Assembly: GCA_029237695.1 (NCBI GenBank)
Contig: CM055266.1
Coordinates: 113,291,370-113,355,369, forward strand
Length of the DNA stretch: 64,000 nt
Direction of reading: 5' to 3'
Origin: Conchocele bisecta
Lineage: Eukaryota > Mollusca > Bivalvia > Lucinida > Thyasiridae
Shown here one piece after another: positions 54,190 to 63,045 of the stretch (position 1 is its first letter; the number at the start of each line of letters is the position of its first letter). The position numbers were made by a program, and so were the translations under genes. The notes beneath the pieces are model-generated. The model saw only the letters and a program-made list of their open reading frames with translations, was not told the DNA's origin and did no database searches.

Positions 54190-54340
54190 TAAGCGATAGT
54201 CGATTCTTCTGGGAATTCCAGTCTTGGCAACGAATCGGCTGTGAATTGCCTATAGATTATATTGCCATTGTTACATCTCATTTTACATTTCATATGTATG
54301 TTATATTCAACCTTCGCTGTGCGAATATAATAGTAATACA

Positions 54341-54640
54341 GTTTATCCCGTCAACACAGTGCGTATGTGCCGTGAAACACGGTGCCGTGAAACAGTTTTG
54401 ATATCCTTTCAATACGATTTCAAGATGCGGCTGGGGTTATTATTTTTGCATTTTAAAGCTATTTGTAATGTTGACGGGATAAATAGAATAGTAGGTTAGT
54501 GCCATGAATGGGAAAAAATATCTGGCGCGGCACGGAAACGGGATGTGCTCGACAGAGCCTCGCCCATCCCGTTTCCTAAGCCTTGCCAGATATATTTTCC
54601 CATTCACGGCACTAACCTACTATACTCTATTTAGTTGGCA
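54341..54640. mobile_element. Family I element, inverse orientation
   Basis: Tail first (TTTATCCCGTCAACACAGTG, CACGGTGCCGTGAAACA), then the GTTAGTGCCATGAATGGG hairpin. Confidence 0.82.
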
Positions 54641-54944
54641 TTAACGTTGGCGCATGTATCAAGAATATTTTATAAACCGACTGTTCGTTTTTCCACACAA
54701 ACGTGCTATGTTGTGAACAAATCAATGACTGTTTATTGCTATCAATTTGCTTATCATTATTATCATTGGACGGATATTTATTTTGTATTGACATAATGTT
54801 GACCATTATTGGTCACGGCGAACTTGAAGCGACCATTGAAGTGGTATCGAAGTGTTACTGTATTGTATTAAAATAGTTTTTTGTCTTATACATTTAAAAT
54901 AAACTGGCATAGTATGCTTTCTGCATCATATTTGTATCATAAAT
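54641..54944. other. Unassigned spacer
   Basis: Nothing recognised; AT-rich. Confidence 0.4.
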
Positions 54945-55522
54945 ACAATGAAACCTCTCTAAACCGGACACCCTGGGAGGTCCCCAGGGTGTCCGGCTTA
55001 GAGAGGTTTCACTGTAAATCGGGCATTGATCATTCTGAACCATGGTTGTGTTCTATGCGATTACGAACAGATAGTATCACCTGCGATAAATGACCAAGAA
55101 ACTCATCAAAAATAAGATCACATGTGTTTTCTTTGTGTCTGTTTAGAGAGGCTCCATTATATATACATACATGTAGTTTACCGGTACGGAAATATTCTTT
55201 ACATGTATTTTCTCCGTTCGAAATTTACGCCAGGAGAACAATTGGACGTCTCAAGATGGCACATATATTGATAGACATTGTAAAATATACTGTCGTTGCT
55301 GACTCGATACACATATAGTGGAACCTCTCTACACAGGACACCATGTAAACCGCTGTGTGTGTAATTCTGGTGGCTTTCATTTTCACTTACCTCCGATGAT
55401 ATTGTCTTTTCGCGATTGCACGGCACGAACACATGTCTCTGAGTGGTCATATGTCAACTCGACAGTGGAACCTCTCTAAACCGGACACCCTGGGGGTGTC
55501 TGGTTTAGAGATGTTCCACTGT
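54945..55522. mobile_element. Two family B elements
   Basis: 54945-55155: hairpin CAATGAAACCTCTCTAAACC ... inverse, internal segment, right end TTTAGAGAGGCTCCAT. 55313-55522: left end TAGTGGAACCTCTCTACACA, internal CTCCGATGATATTGTCTTTT, then a short hairpin at 55463-55521. They are in opposite order (hairpin first versus last). Confidence 0.8.
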
Positions 55523-55983
55523 ACTTACGTGTATACAATCAAGCAACAATTTTCACATCAGGCATACGGCGCACAGTTCTTGTTAATAACCTATACCTAC
55601 GGATACAATAAACACCACTCCTCGTGATGTCATATATGTCGTGATACGATGTATCGTCATTGGTAACGAAATGGTAAATCCGGCAATTTGAAGGCACACT
55701 TATAATGGTACACATAAAACGTACACATATACTTATAAACGGTGTATTATACATGTACATGTACACGTGATAAAAACAAAACTATTTGAAAATATTCAAT
55801 TCCATTATTCAGATATAGACAAAACTTACGTTCATATACACATTACGAAACGTACACTTACATTCATATACACATTAGTATATTACAATAGTGTTAACGA
55901 TTCAAAATGTATCAAACATGCCATCATAGAATATTGACACAAAAGGCCCCATGTAAGTAATAATAAAGCGAAACTGTAAGTAT
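55523..55983. other. Unassigned spacer
   Basis: Contains a short repeated ACTTACGTTCATATACACAT segment (55825-55880). No gene. Confidence 0.4.
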
Positions 55984-56218
55984 ATATTTCACCAACATTG
56001 CAAAGTATACTTATCTAGCAAAGTATACTTTGAGGCAGAAATTTTCAATTTAAGGATAACTTCAGTATAATAATTCTACATACTTTTAATCATCAAATAT
56101 ATGCAGTCGTTATAGTTCATTATGGAATAATGCATTTCAGGAAAAATAAATGATTACTCCCTCAAAGTATACTTTGCTAGAAAAGTATACTTTGCAATGT
56201 TGGTTAAATAGGCTACTG
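55984..56218. mobile_element. Family D element, centre deleted
   Basis: CAAAGTATACTTATCTAGCA ... GTTGGTTAAATAGGCTACTG. The central GCTGTGATAATG hairpin is absent (junction AAGGATAACTTCAGTATAAT). Confidence 0.83.
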
Positions 56219-56370
56219 AAGTGCTTGCACACTTAAATACGCCCGCACTGGCCAACCATGGTTGTCTCTGGTTACCACTGGCCATTACTGGGAAGTTATT
56301 AAGTATCACAGTGCGAAATACGATCACGTACAAGAGCATGGCTTATGCAATAAATACACTTACATGTAAT

Positions 56371-56456
56371 TATATCGATGGTCTAGTAACATAAGGTCGT
56401 AACTGCTATGCTTTAGCATAGCAGTTACGACCTTATGTTACTAGACCATCGATATA
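56371..56456. repeat. Perfect 86-bp hairpin
   Basis: TATATCGATGGTCTAGTAAC, ATAAGGTCGTAACTGCTATG, C pair without mismatch to the inverse across a TTTA loop. No second copy in the window. Confidence 0.92.
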
Positions 56457-56762
56457 CGTACTTTCGTTTCACATTGAAACACAATGCAACGCAAGACGTC
56501 GATATGTTTTTCATATTGGTCAGTACCGGAACTAAGCTTCACAGCGCAAAATAGTTACTTCTAAATCACCACTAATTTGTTTATTTAGTTTATATTTTGT
56601 ATAATTATTAAAGCGCATATTTGTTGCGAATGATTTACGTATATACAAAAATGGTTATTTGATTTATGTGGATATTTGCCACGCAACGATATTGCGATCC
56701 TATCGCACGTTGCGGAACTCGTGCATATATCCACCTACAAACCAAATAACCTATACATATAA
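56457..56762. mobile_element. Family Q element
   Basis: TTTCACATTGAAACACAATG, AAAATAGTTACTTCTAAATC, CACGCAACGATATTGCGATC; right end TATCCACCTACAAACC. It ends about 35 bp past the stop codon of gene 6 on its strand, so it probably lies in the 3' UTR or flank. Confidence 0.7.
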
Positions 56763-56797
56763 ACACATTAACACCAACATCTGTACATATGCTTACA

Positions 56798-57124
56798 CTA
56801 GTCCTTTTTAAACGCGGAGAATATAACACTGCATGATTCACACAATGGTTCCATGCAGCACTTGATGCACTGGCTCCACATCTTCCTCATACAGCCACAG
56901 TTGATGTCCAGCATCTTGAAGCAGGGCGTGAAGTACCAGATATGCAGGAAAGACATGTAGGCGAACTCGCAGCCCCACTCCGACGCCACGCATATCCCGC
57001 AGAGTAGCGTGCTGATCTTGTAGCAGAGCGACTTCCAAAGGTTGAAGCAGGAGTAGGAGAGGCTCCAGACACAGTCGATGCTGTGGGTCGACTCAGGCTC
57101 CGCTATCACGTCCTCGAAATGACA
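56798..57124 (-). CDS. Caveolin gene 6, exon 2 (caveolin domain)
   Basis: This exon encodes 108 residues, giving a 126-residue predicted protein, the shortest of the six. The acceptor is TTCATGACAG|TGT, phase 0. The signature FEDVIAEPESTHS is the only one identical to the vertebrate FEDVIAEP consensus. Then follow DCVWSLSYSCFNLWKSLCYK, hairpin GICVASEWGCEFAYMSFLHIW, YFTPC, and C-terminal DINCGCMRKMWSQCIKCC, MEPLCESCSVIFSAFKKD. There are 15 cysteines. It groups with genes 1 and 4 but is clearly diverged. Caveolin-type membrane scaffold; paralog identity unknown. Confidence 0.92.
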   Translation of the reverse strand, partial: CHFEDVIAEPESTHSIDCVWSLSYSCFNLWKSLCYKISTLLCGICVASEWGCEFAYMSFLHIWYFTPCFKMLDINCGCMRKMWSQCIKCCMEPLCESCSVIFSAFKKD

Positions 57125-57508
57125 CTGTCATGAAAAAGAGTAACGCATGTTGCTCAGGTTACAGGAGCAGATCCAGAATGCCAGAATGTAGGTCCCAGGG
57201 GCGGATCCAGCATTTAGGGAACGGGGTGGGGGGGGGGGGTTGTCTAGTTGTGAAGGAAACTCTTGCAATCTACTCCCGTACCGTCAGTAGCTAGCAGTTT
57301 CCTGTGTTTTACGGCATTTAAATTCAGACTCCAACTGGTGGTATATCCCGGAACCCCCGCCCTGCATATTTTTCTCATTTCTCATCAAAAGTATACGTTG
57401 TTATCATTCAGTTGAACTTTCTCTTTAAGGGTTAAACTATACAAATATATTTGTAAGGAGACAAAGAGAAAGTACCGTATAAATAAGTGCTCGTCATCTA
57501 AGTTACTG
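57125..57508. other. Intron DNA, gene 6
   Basis: No exon. It contains a 14-base G run near 57225-57239. No recurrent repeat. Confidence 0.4.
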
Positions 57509-57706
57509 TCTGTTTCACGAAACCTGCCCAAATCTTGCGGCCATATAAACAGCGCAAAATACATAATTAAATTTTATCAAAAATTAAGGATGAGCATTAT
57601 TTTAATTTAATAAAAAGGTTTATTATTACATTAATGTTATCGAAAACAATATTGTGTTTGCATTGTTTATATAGCCTTAAAAGTTGGCATGTTTCGTGAA
57701 ACAGAT
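57509..57706. mobile_element. AT-rich element with inverted ends
   Basis: Ends CTGTTTCACGAAACCTGCC and inverse GGCATGTTTCGTGAAACAG; AT-rich interior without coding capacity. Seen once. Confidence 0.7.
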
Positions 57707-57745
57707 AATGTAGTAATATGACATTCCTAGATTTGAATAGACACC

Positions 57746-57849
57746 TACAGTGGGGTCAGCGTGTAAGTGCACACACGAACGAACACGACAGGTTGGAACC
57801 AACCTGTCGTGTTCGTTCGTGTGTGCACTTACACGCTGACCCCACTGTA
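57746..57849. mobile_element. Family H palindrome (full)
   Basis: TA, CAGTGGGGTCAGCGTGTAAG, TGCACACACGAACGAACACG, ACAGGTTGG and the perfect inverse, TA. Arms of about 50 bp. Confidence 0.93.
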
Positions 57850-57977
57850 TTCTTCTACGATCGACGTAAAGCCTTAAGACATTTGCAACAATAATATACA
57901 TGACTTGCATGTAGATTCCGACCAGCCTTGATATGCAATGTTGTGTAAACTGCTTGTCACACATACAACAACCGTTA

Positions 57978-58322
57978 TACACTGGAACCTCTCTGAACCG
58001 GACACCCTGGTGACCCCACTGCGCGTAATTTAGATGGGTGTCACTGGAACTTATTTCATTGTCGTGTCTGTTCATGATTGAACATGACAACGCGACTGTC
58101 ATGGAGTTATTAATTACAGTGGAAACTCTTTAAACCGGACACCCTGGTGACCCCACTGCGCGTAATTTAGATGGGTGTCACTGGAACTTATTTCATTGTC
58201 GTGTCTGTTCATGATTGAACATGACAACGACTGTTCATGGAGTTCTTAATTACAGTGGAAACTCTTTAAACTGGACACCCTGGGCTCCCAAGTGTGTCCG
58301 GTTTAGACAGGTTCCACTGTAC
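57978..58322. mobile_element. Family B segments in tandem
   Basis: Two direct copies of a roughly 130-bp unit (family B left end, then GACCCCACTGCGCGTAATTT and ATTTCATTGTCGTGTCTGTT) run from 57978 to 58251. They are followed by a short family B hairpin at 58252-58321. Confidence 0.82.
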
Positions 58323-58376
58323 ATCAATGACAGGCTGCATGAGTGCGCAGTTAGACAGGACACACAAGCCATAAGC

Positions 58377-58692
58377 TACGGAGCCCCGCAAGGGACGTAT
58401 AATTCTTTTTTTTTTATTAATTTGTTCAAACGAAATAACAATTCGTTCCCACGAATTAACAATTCGTTCCCTTAATTTAACAATTCGTTGCCACGAAATA
58501 ACAATTCGTTCCCACGGGAACGAATTGTTAATTCGTGGGAACGAATTGTTAATTCGAGGGAACGAATTGTTAATTCGAGGGAACGAATTGTTAAATTGAG
58601 GGAACGAATTGTCATTTCGTGGGAACGAGTGGTTAATTCGAGGGAACGAATTAGTAAAAGAAAATCCATGTCCCCTGCGGGGCTCCGTAATA
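58377..58692. mobile_element. Family G array element (complete)
   Basis: Left end CTACGGAGCCCCGCAAGGGA; right end TCCCCTGCGGGGCTCCGTAA. Between them about 5 left-oriented CGTTCCCACGAATTAACAAT-type units and about 7 inverse units. Open frames on both strands are a by-product of the repeat. Confidence 0.9.
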
Positions 58693-58804
58693 AGCCCCAC
58701 TTCTCCAATCCCAGTCACATATCCAGAATCACAGAATCCAGAGTCACGTGCCATATATGCCATGCTATCAGTTTTCTTGTCACAGACACATATGACACAA
58801 ACTA

Positions 58805-59010
58805 TATCATTTTCAACATACGAAGATTTTCTGTCAATGATGTCGAAATGTGACGAAGTGTTTATAGAAAATGCGAAATTCTGTTCTGAATTTGCACTGA
58901 ACTTTTCGCTACCTTTCTACGTCATTTACGGAAAATATCGTACATTTCACAAATATATTTTCTGGAGATATCGCACATCTTCTTAGGTACAAAATCACAT
59001 GACTTGTCTC
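58805..59010. mobile_element. Family F element
   Basis: GATTTTCTGTCAATGATGTC inside; right end TCTTCTTAGGTACAAAATCA, CATGACTTGTCTCAT. Confidence 0.75.
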
Positions 59011-59023
59011 ATGTGAGAGCTGG

Positions 59024-59256
59024 CGGCCGTTTCACTAAACTTCGTACGACTAAAATGTTCGTAAGTGCAACATTATAATAGTCTGTACATTTCACATTAA
59101 CTATTTTTCGTGTAAACAATCATTGGATTTACACTTATTGAGCATAGGCTGCATATGCAGCCTATGCTCAATAAATGTAAATCCATCAATTGAAATTTCC
59201 AGACGATCCTAAATTTGCACTTACGAACATATTAGTCGTACGAAGTTTAGTGAAAC
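59024..59256. mobile_element. Family A element next to the gene 6 donor
   Basis: Complete centre (GCATATGCAGCC); right end GAAGTTTAGTGAAACG lies 20 bp from the exon 1 donor of gene 6. Confidence 0.88.
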
Positions 59257-59276
59257 GTCTCATAGATACGTCTTAC

Positions 59277-59330
59277 CGTGAGATGGTCGTTGACGCTGTT
59301 TGGATCTCTGTTGATCATGTCGAGACTCAT
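59277..59330 (-). CDS. Caveolin gene 6, exon 1
   Basis: This exon encodes 18 residues (MSLDMINRDPNSVNDHLT) and ends ACG|GTAAGA, phase 0. It is the shortest of the six first exons. A at -3. The intron is 2152 bp. Confidence 0.86.
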
Positions 59331-59459
59331 GGTACCGCCAGACAGTACTGATATATGATACTATATGATATTGTCACTTGGTTATTCTAAATCCTTAACG
59401 TTCGAACCTTCCTTAAATGATTGAAACTGATACAGTACTAGTTTCGAAGTGGGAAGAAG

Positions 59460-59467
59460 ATATATAG
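59460..59467 (-). promoter_or_regulatory. Candidate TATA box, caveolin gene 6
   Basis: CTATATATC on the gene strand, about 130 bp before the start codon. Weaker TATATCATATAG-like AT stretches lie closer (59350-59375), so the assignment is uncertain. Confidence 0.4.
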
Positions 59468-59740
59468 GCATCGGACCAGAAATTAGCATTTCTCGCCATG
59501 GTAACTTACTAGCTATTTGTATATCGGACTTACAGCTCGTCGTAATTGGCTTAAATTGCGATGTTCGTGTTTCAATTTACAGCCGGGTGTTCATGATGGC
59601 TGCATACCGCGGGATGACTAACGCGTACCAGAGATGACAAACGTGTTGCAATTTTTATACATATTTTTGAAGAAAACAATGGATATATTGCTTTTCTCAA
59701 TTTTGCCTTGTAACAAGTAAAACTTTTTAACTGTAATACC
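59468..59740. other. Upstream region of caveolin gene 6
   Basis: No recurrent repeat recognised. Confidence 0.35.
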
Positions 59741-59838
59741 ATGGGGTCAGCGTGTAAGTGCACACACGAACGAACACGACAGGTTGGAACCAACCTGTCG
59801 TGTTCGTTCGTGTGTGCACTTACACGCTGACCCCACTG
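59741..59838. mobile_element. Family H palindrome (full)
   Basis: GGGGTCAGCGTGTAAGTGCA through CCAACCTG and the perfect inverse. The left outer end lost the TACAGT start. Confidence 0.92.
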
Positions 59839-60239
59839 AATATATGGACTTGAAACTTGGCGTATGCCTTCTTTTTGGTGTCATGGACTATCTCCCGATA
59901 TTCGACTTAGAATTTCCCAATTTTGCATTGTAAGAAGTACAACCGTTTAACTGTAATATGTAAGGACTTGAAACTTGGTGTGTGCCTTCCATATGGTGTG
60001 TAGATGCGCAAAGTTAATTTCGATATTTTATTCGGCCTTGTTCATGGATTATCTCCCAATATTTGGGAAAAGTGGGTATATTGCGATGGCGCGCCTCGAC
60101 TGTGCTCTAGTCATAGTTTAAGTTTCATGGCAAATTGCATTCCGCTGAGGTCAGCGGAATACAATTTACCATGAAAATTAAAATCCGCCGATAAATTCCT
60201 ATTATTAGACAAGACCAGACCATGCTTCTAATTATAGAT
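59839..60239. other. Spacer with one hairpin
   Basis: 60123-60177 is an inverted repeat (TTTCATGGCAAATTGCATTC with inverse around GAGG). 59846-59870 and 59950-59980 share GGACTTGAAACTTGG, a degenerate direct repeat of about 100 bp. Confidence 0.5.
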
Positions 60240-60470
60240 TTGCCATCCCTACTACACCACCGCCTGCGCTAATTCTGCCAATATGTGTCATTTTCTTTAT
60301 TTCAAAATACTTGTCTATTGCGCTTGAAATCAAGCAGTTTCATTTGCTGAGCCTGAGCTATGCTACAGCTCAGGCTCAGACAATCAAACTGCTTGATCGT
60401 CATTTGGCATGGCCAATAGATGTTTAAATATGTTGATAATCTTGGAAACGCAGGCGGTTGTGTACATATA
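60240..60470. mobile_element. Family L element
   Basis: ACCACCGCCTGCGCTAATTC; core hairpin TGCTGAGCCTGAGCTATGCT / ACAGCTCAGGCTCAGACAAT; right end GGAAACGCAGGCGGTTGTG. Confidence 0.78.
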
Positions 60471-60504
60471 TGCGTTATTCACGTGAGAACATAATACGGA
60501 CAGT

Positions 60505-60830
60505 TGGTTTGTTTGTTTGTTGGTGTTTAACGGCCTATCAACAGCTAAGGTCATCTAAGGCCGGGCCAGCGGGTTCGATCCCATATTTAACATGCAGATT
60601 TTGAGGAAAAGGGTTAGGAATAATCGTATTACTGATACAAGGGGTATACCTATAAATTAAAGGTGCTAACTTCACACAGCCTAAACTAAACCCTCACATA
60701 CAAGCATGCCAAAGACGTACCTGAGAGCCAAATAGGTCTCCGTCCGGGATACCAGGAAGGATGAATCCCGATCGTTAAATTACCTATCGCATGCTCCCAC
60801 CTGCCACCCATACGGACAGTTGGACAGTAT
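60505..60830 (+). mobile_element. SINE-like element
   Basis: GGTGTTTAACGGCCTATCAA, CAGCTAAGGTCATCTAAGG, then GGGTTCGATCCC, an exact pol III B-box match. The far end is CATGCTCCCACCTGCCACCC. No protein-coding content. tRNA-derived origin is inferred. Confidence 0.45.
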
Positions 60831-61016
60831 ACGACAATATCTCAATTCTCTAGATGTTACTGTTAAATTATTTGACAATCATGTCAGCCAATGTGTCTAA
60901 TATACCGACCATAACCACACTAGCAGCGGAAACGCAACACTTCAAATTCTTCCGTAGCATCTGCAATGAGGGATAGTAGCTAGTTATTTCCCTCTGAAAC
61001 TCTAGTTATAGAGATC

Positions 61017-61261
61017 AGGGGGCCGTTTCACTCAACTTAGTACGACTAAAATGTTCGTAAGTGCAAATTGAGGATCATCTGGAAATTTCAATTGATGGAT
61101 TTACATTTATTGAGCATAGGCTGCAAATGCAGCCTATGCTCAATAAATGTAAATCCAATCATTGTTTACAATAAAACAGTGTTAATGTGAAATTCACAGA
61201 CTATTATAATTTTGCACTTACGAACATTTTAATCGTACGAAGTTTAGTGAAACGGCCCCCT
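61017..61261. mobile_element. Family A element
   Basis: Complete; the centre reads GCTGCAAATGCAGC. Confidence 0.88.
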
Positions 61262-61316
61262 GGTCCTATACCGTATTTCGGCGTTTATTTCTTACTAAAT
61301 AAATCAACATATATAT

Positions 61317-61495
61317 ACTGTAGAACCTCGTTACAGCGGACACTGAGAGAACATCACTTATTAATTTTGATATAATGTATACGTAAGTATAATGTGTTGT
61401 AGTGTTCATATCCGAGAATTACAGTGGGAACCCGCTTAACCGGACACCCTGGGGACGTCCCAGGGTGTCAGGTTAAGCGAGATTGCACTGTAGTA
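61317..61495. mobile_element. Family B variant
   Basis: GTAGAACCTCGTTACAGCGG left, then a hairpin at 61421-61492 whose ends read CAGTGGGAACCCGCTTAACC. This is a diverged subfamily of B (CCCGCTTAACC instead of CTCTCTAAACC). Confidence 0.75.
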
Positions 61496-61549
61496 CCGCT
61501 GCATATATATCTGTTTATTTAATGTGGTTAAACATATTATATAGACGGG

Positions 61550-61643
61550 AACAAAGAAAGTCTCTTTTTTATTGCTTTGAAACGATTCAAGTGTATATAC
61601 ACTTGAATCGTTTCAAAGCAATAAAAAAGAGACTTTCTTTGTT
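61550..61643. repeat. Perfect 94-bp palindrome
   Basis: AACAAAGAAAGTCTCTTTTT, TATTGCTTTGAAACGATTCA pair exactly with the inverse around GTGTATATACAC. It abuts the family A element at 61640. Confidence 0.92.
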
Positions 61644-61869
61644 TCACTAAACTTCGTACGACTAAAATGTTCGTAAGCGCAAAATTATGATAATCTGTAA
61701 ATTTCACATTAACAATGCTTTCTTGTAAACAATTATTGGATTTACATTTATTGAACATAGGCTGCAGATGCAGCCTATGTTCAACAAATGTAAACACATT
61801 AATTGAAATTTCCAGACTATCCTAAATTTGCACTTGCGAAACTTTTAGTCGTACGAAGGTTAGTGAAAC
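61640..61869. mobile_element. Family A element, ends shortened
   Basis: GTTTCACTAAACTTCGTACG ... CGAAGGTTAGTGAAAC; centre GCTGCAGATGCAGC. The GGGGCC tips are missing on both sides. Confidence 0.87.
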
Positions 61870-62100
61870 AATGGTATTGGTGAAGTTAAGGTCATAGTGG
61901 GCTGTAACTAACAACTCGTAGATAAGATTGATTTGAATGAATATAATCAATCACATAGCAAATAGTAATACTATAGATAGTGGTAAGAAATGCTTACATA
62001 AAGATAGTTGTTAGTGACAGGACCGCGCACTCGTTCCATGGTACGACTATAGACCAACATTTCCGCCATTCGGCATAGTCCATATAATACTTTGGTCTCT

Positions 62101-62503
62101 TCTGTACGGAGCCCAGCAGGGGACATGGATTTTTTTTCGTTCCCACGAAATAACAATTCGTAACCTCAATGTAACAATTCGTTCCCTCAAATTAGCAATT
62201 CGTTCCCACGAGATAATAATTCGTTCCCTCGACTTAACATTTCTTTCCCACGAAATGACAATTAGTTCCCTCAATTTAACAATTCGTTCCCTCGAATTAA
62301 GAATTCATTCCCACGATATAACTTCGTTCCCACGAATTAACAATTCGTTCCCGTGAATTGAGAGAACGAATTGTTAATTTGTGGGAACGAATCGTTAATT
62401 CGTGGGAACGAATTGTTAAATTGAGGGAACTAATTTTTATTTCGTGGGAACGGATTAATAAAAAAACAGAATTCTACGTCCCCTGCGGGGCTCCGTAGTT
62501 CTG
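62101..62503. mobile_element. Family G array element (longest)
   Basis: Ends TACGGAGCCCAGCAGGGGAC and GTCCCCTGCGGGGCTCCGTA. About 11 left-oriented CGTTCCC(A/T)CGA units and about 6 inverse units meet near 62352. Confidence 0.9.
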
Positions 62504-63045
62504 CATAAACACGTGTTGAATAACCATTTTGTCCTCACATTTATGATATACAATAATCAAATTCAATTCAATTTATTAGCAGTTAAGCACAACGTGCTTC
62601 TCGCCGTATTTAGATGTTTTGACGGTTCGAGAAGAGCAATGAAAACACAATGTTAACACTGTGTAAAATGTACAAGTGATGACATAATATTATATTGCTA
62701 TTAACATGCAAAGGCTGTGCATTATGCTACGGTGTATGAATCTATCACAGCAATAACGAACCGCACTTGATGCAACAGACCACAACCACGCACACACAGC
62801 CATTCCATGTCGCAAGCAATCAAGTTCATTGTAAACAGTGTTAATAGGAGTAAACATATTTGATAATGTACACGAAACTAAGGTAAAGTTTGATGTTCCA
62901 CAGAATCGTCTTAAGCAAGACGATTCTTTGGAAATTCAAACTTCACGGGATTTATTAAAAAGTTAAGATAATTGTATGAACATTTCGGAGCAGATGCAGA
63001 TTAATATTCCGCATTTGCTTCGTAATATTCATACCGCTTACAAAC
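62504..63045. other. Probable LINE 3' flank and spacer
   Basis: No gene. 62888-62945 is an inverted repeat (AGTTTGATGTTCCACAGAATCG with diverged inverse around TTAAGCAAG, split arms). 62545-62580 has a repeated ATTCAATTCAATT motif that might be the 3' tail of the downstream retrotransposon. Confidence 0.35.

Noticed and set aside
58266..58853. Long frames (NSFPRINNSFPR and NSRERIVNSRERI types) on both strands
   Set aside because: They are translations of the family G internal repeat array, seen again at 62.1 kb.
4461..59330. The six genes as a bacterial-type operon of small membrane proteins
   Set aside because: Clear GT/AG introns, kilobase spacing, opposite strands and TATA-like boxes indicate separate eukaryotic genes.
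60505..60600. A tRNA gene at the GGGTTCGATCCC site
   Set aside because: No cloverleaf can be drawn around it by eye; only the B-box-like element is present.
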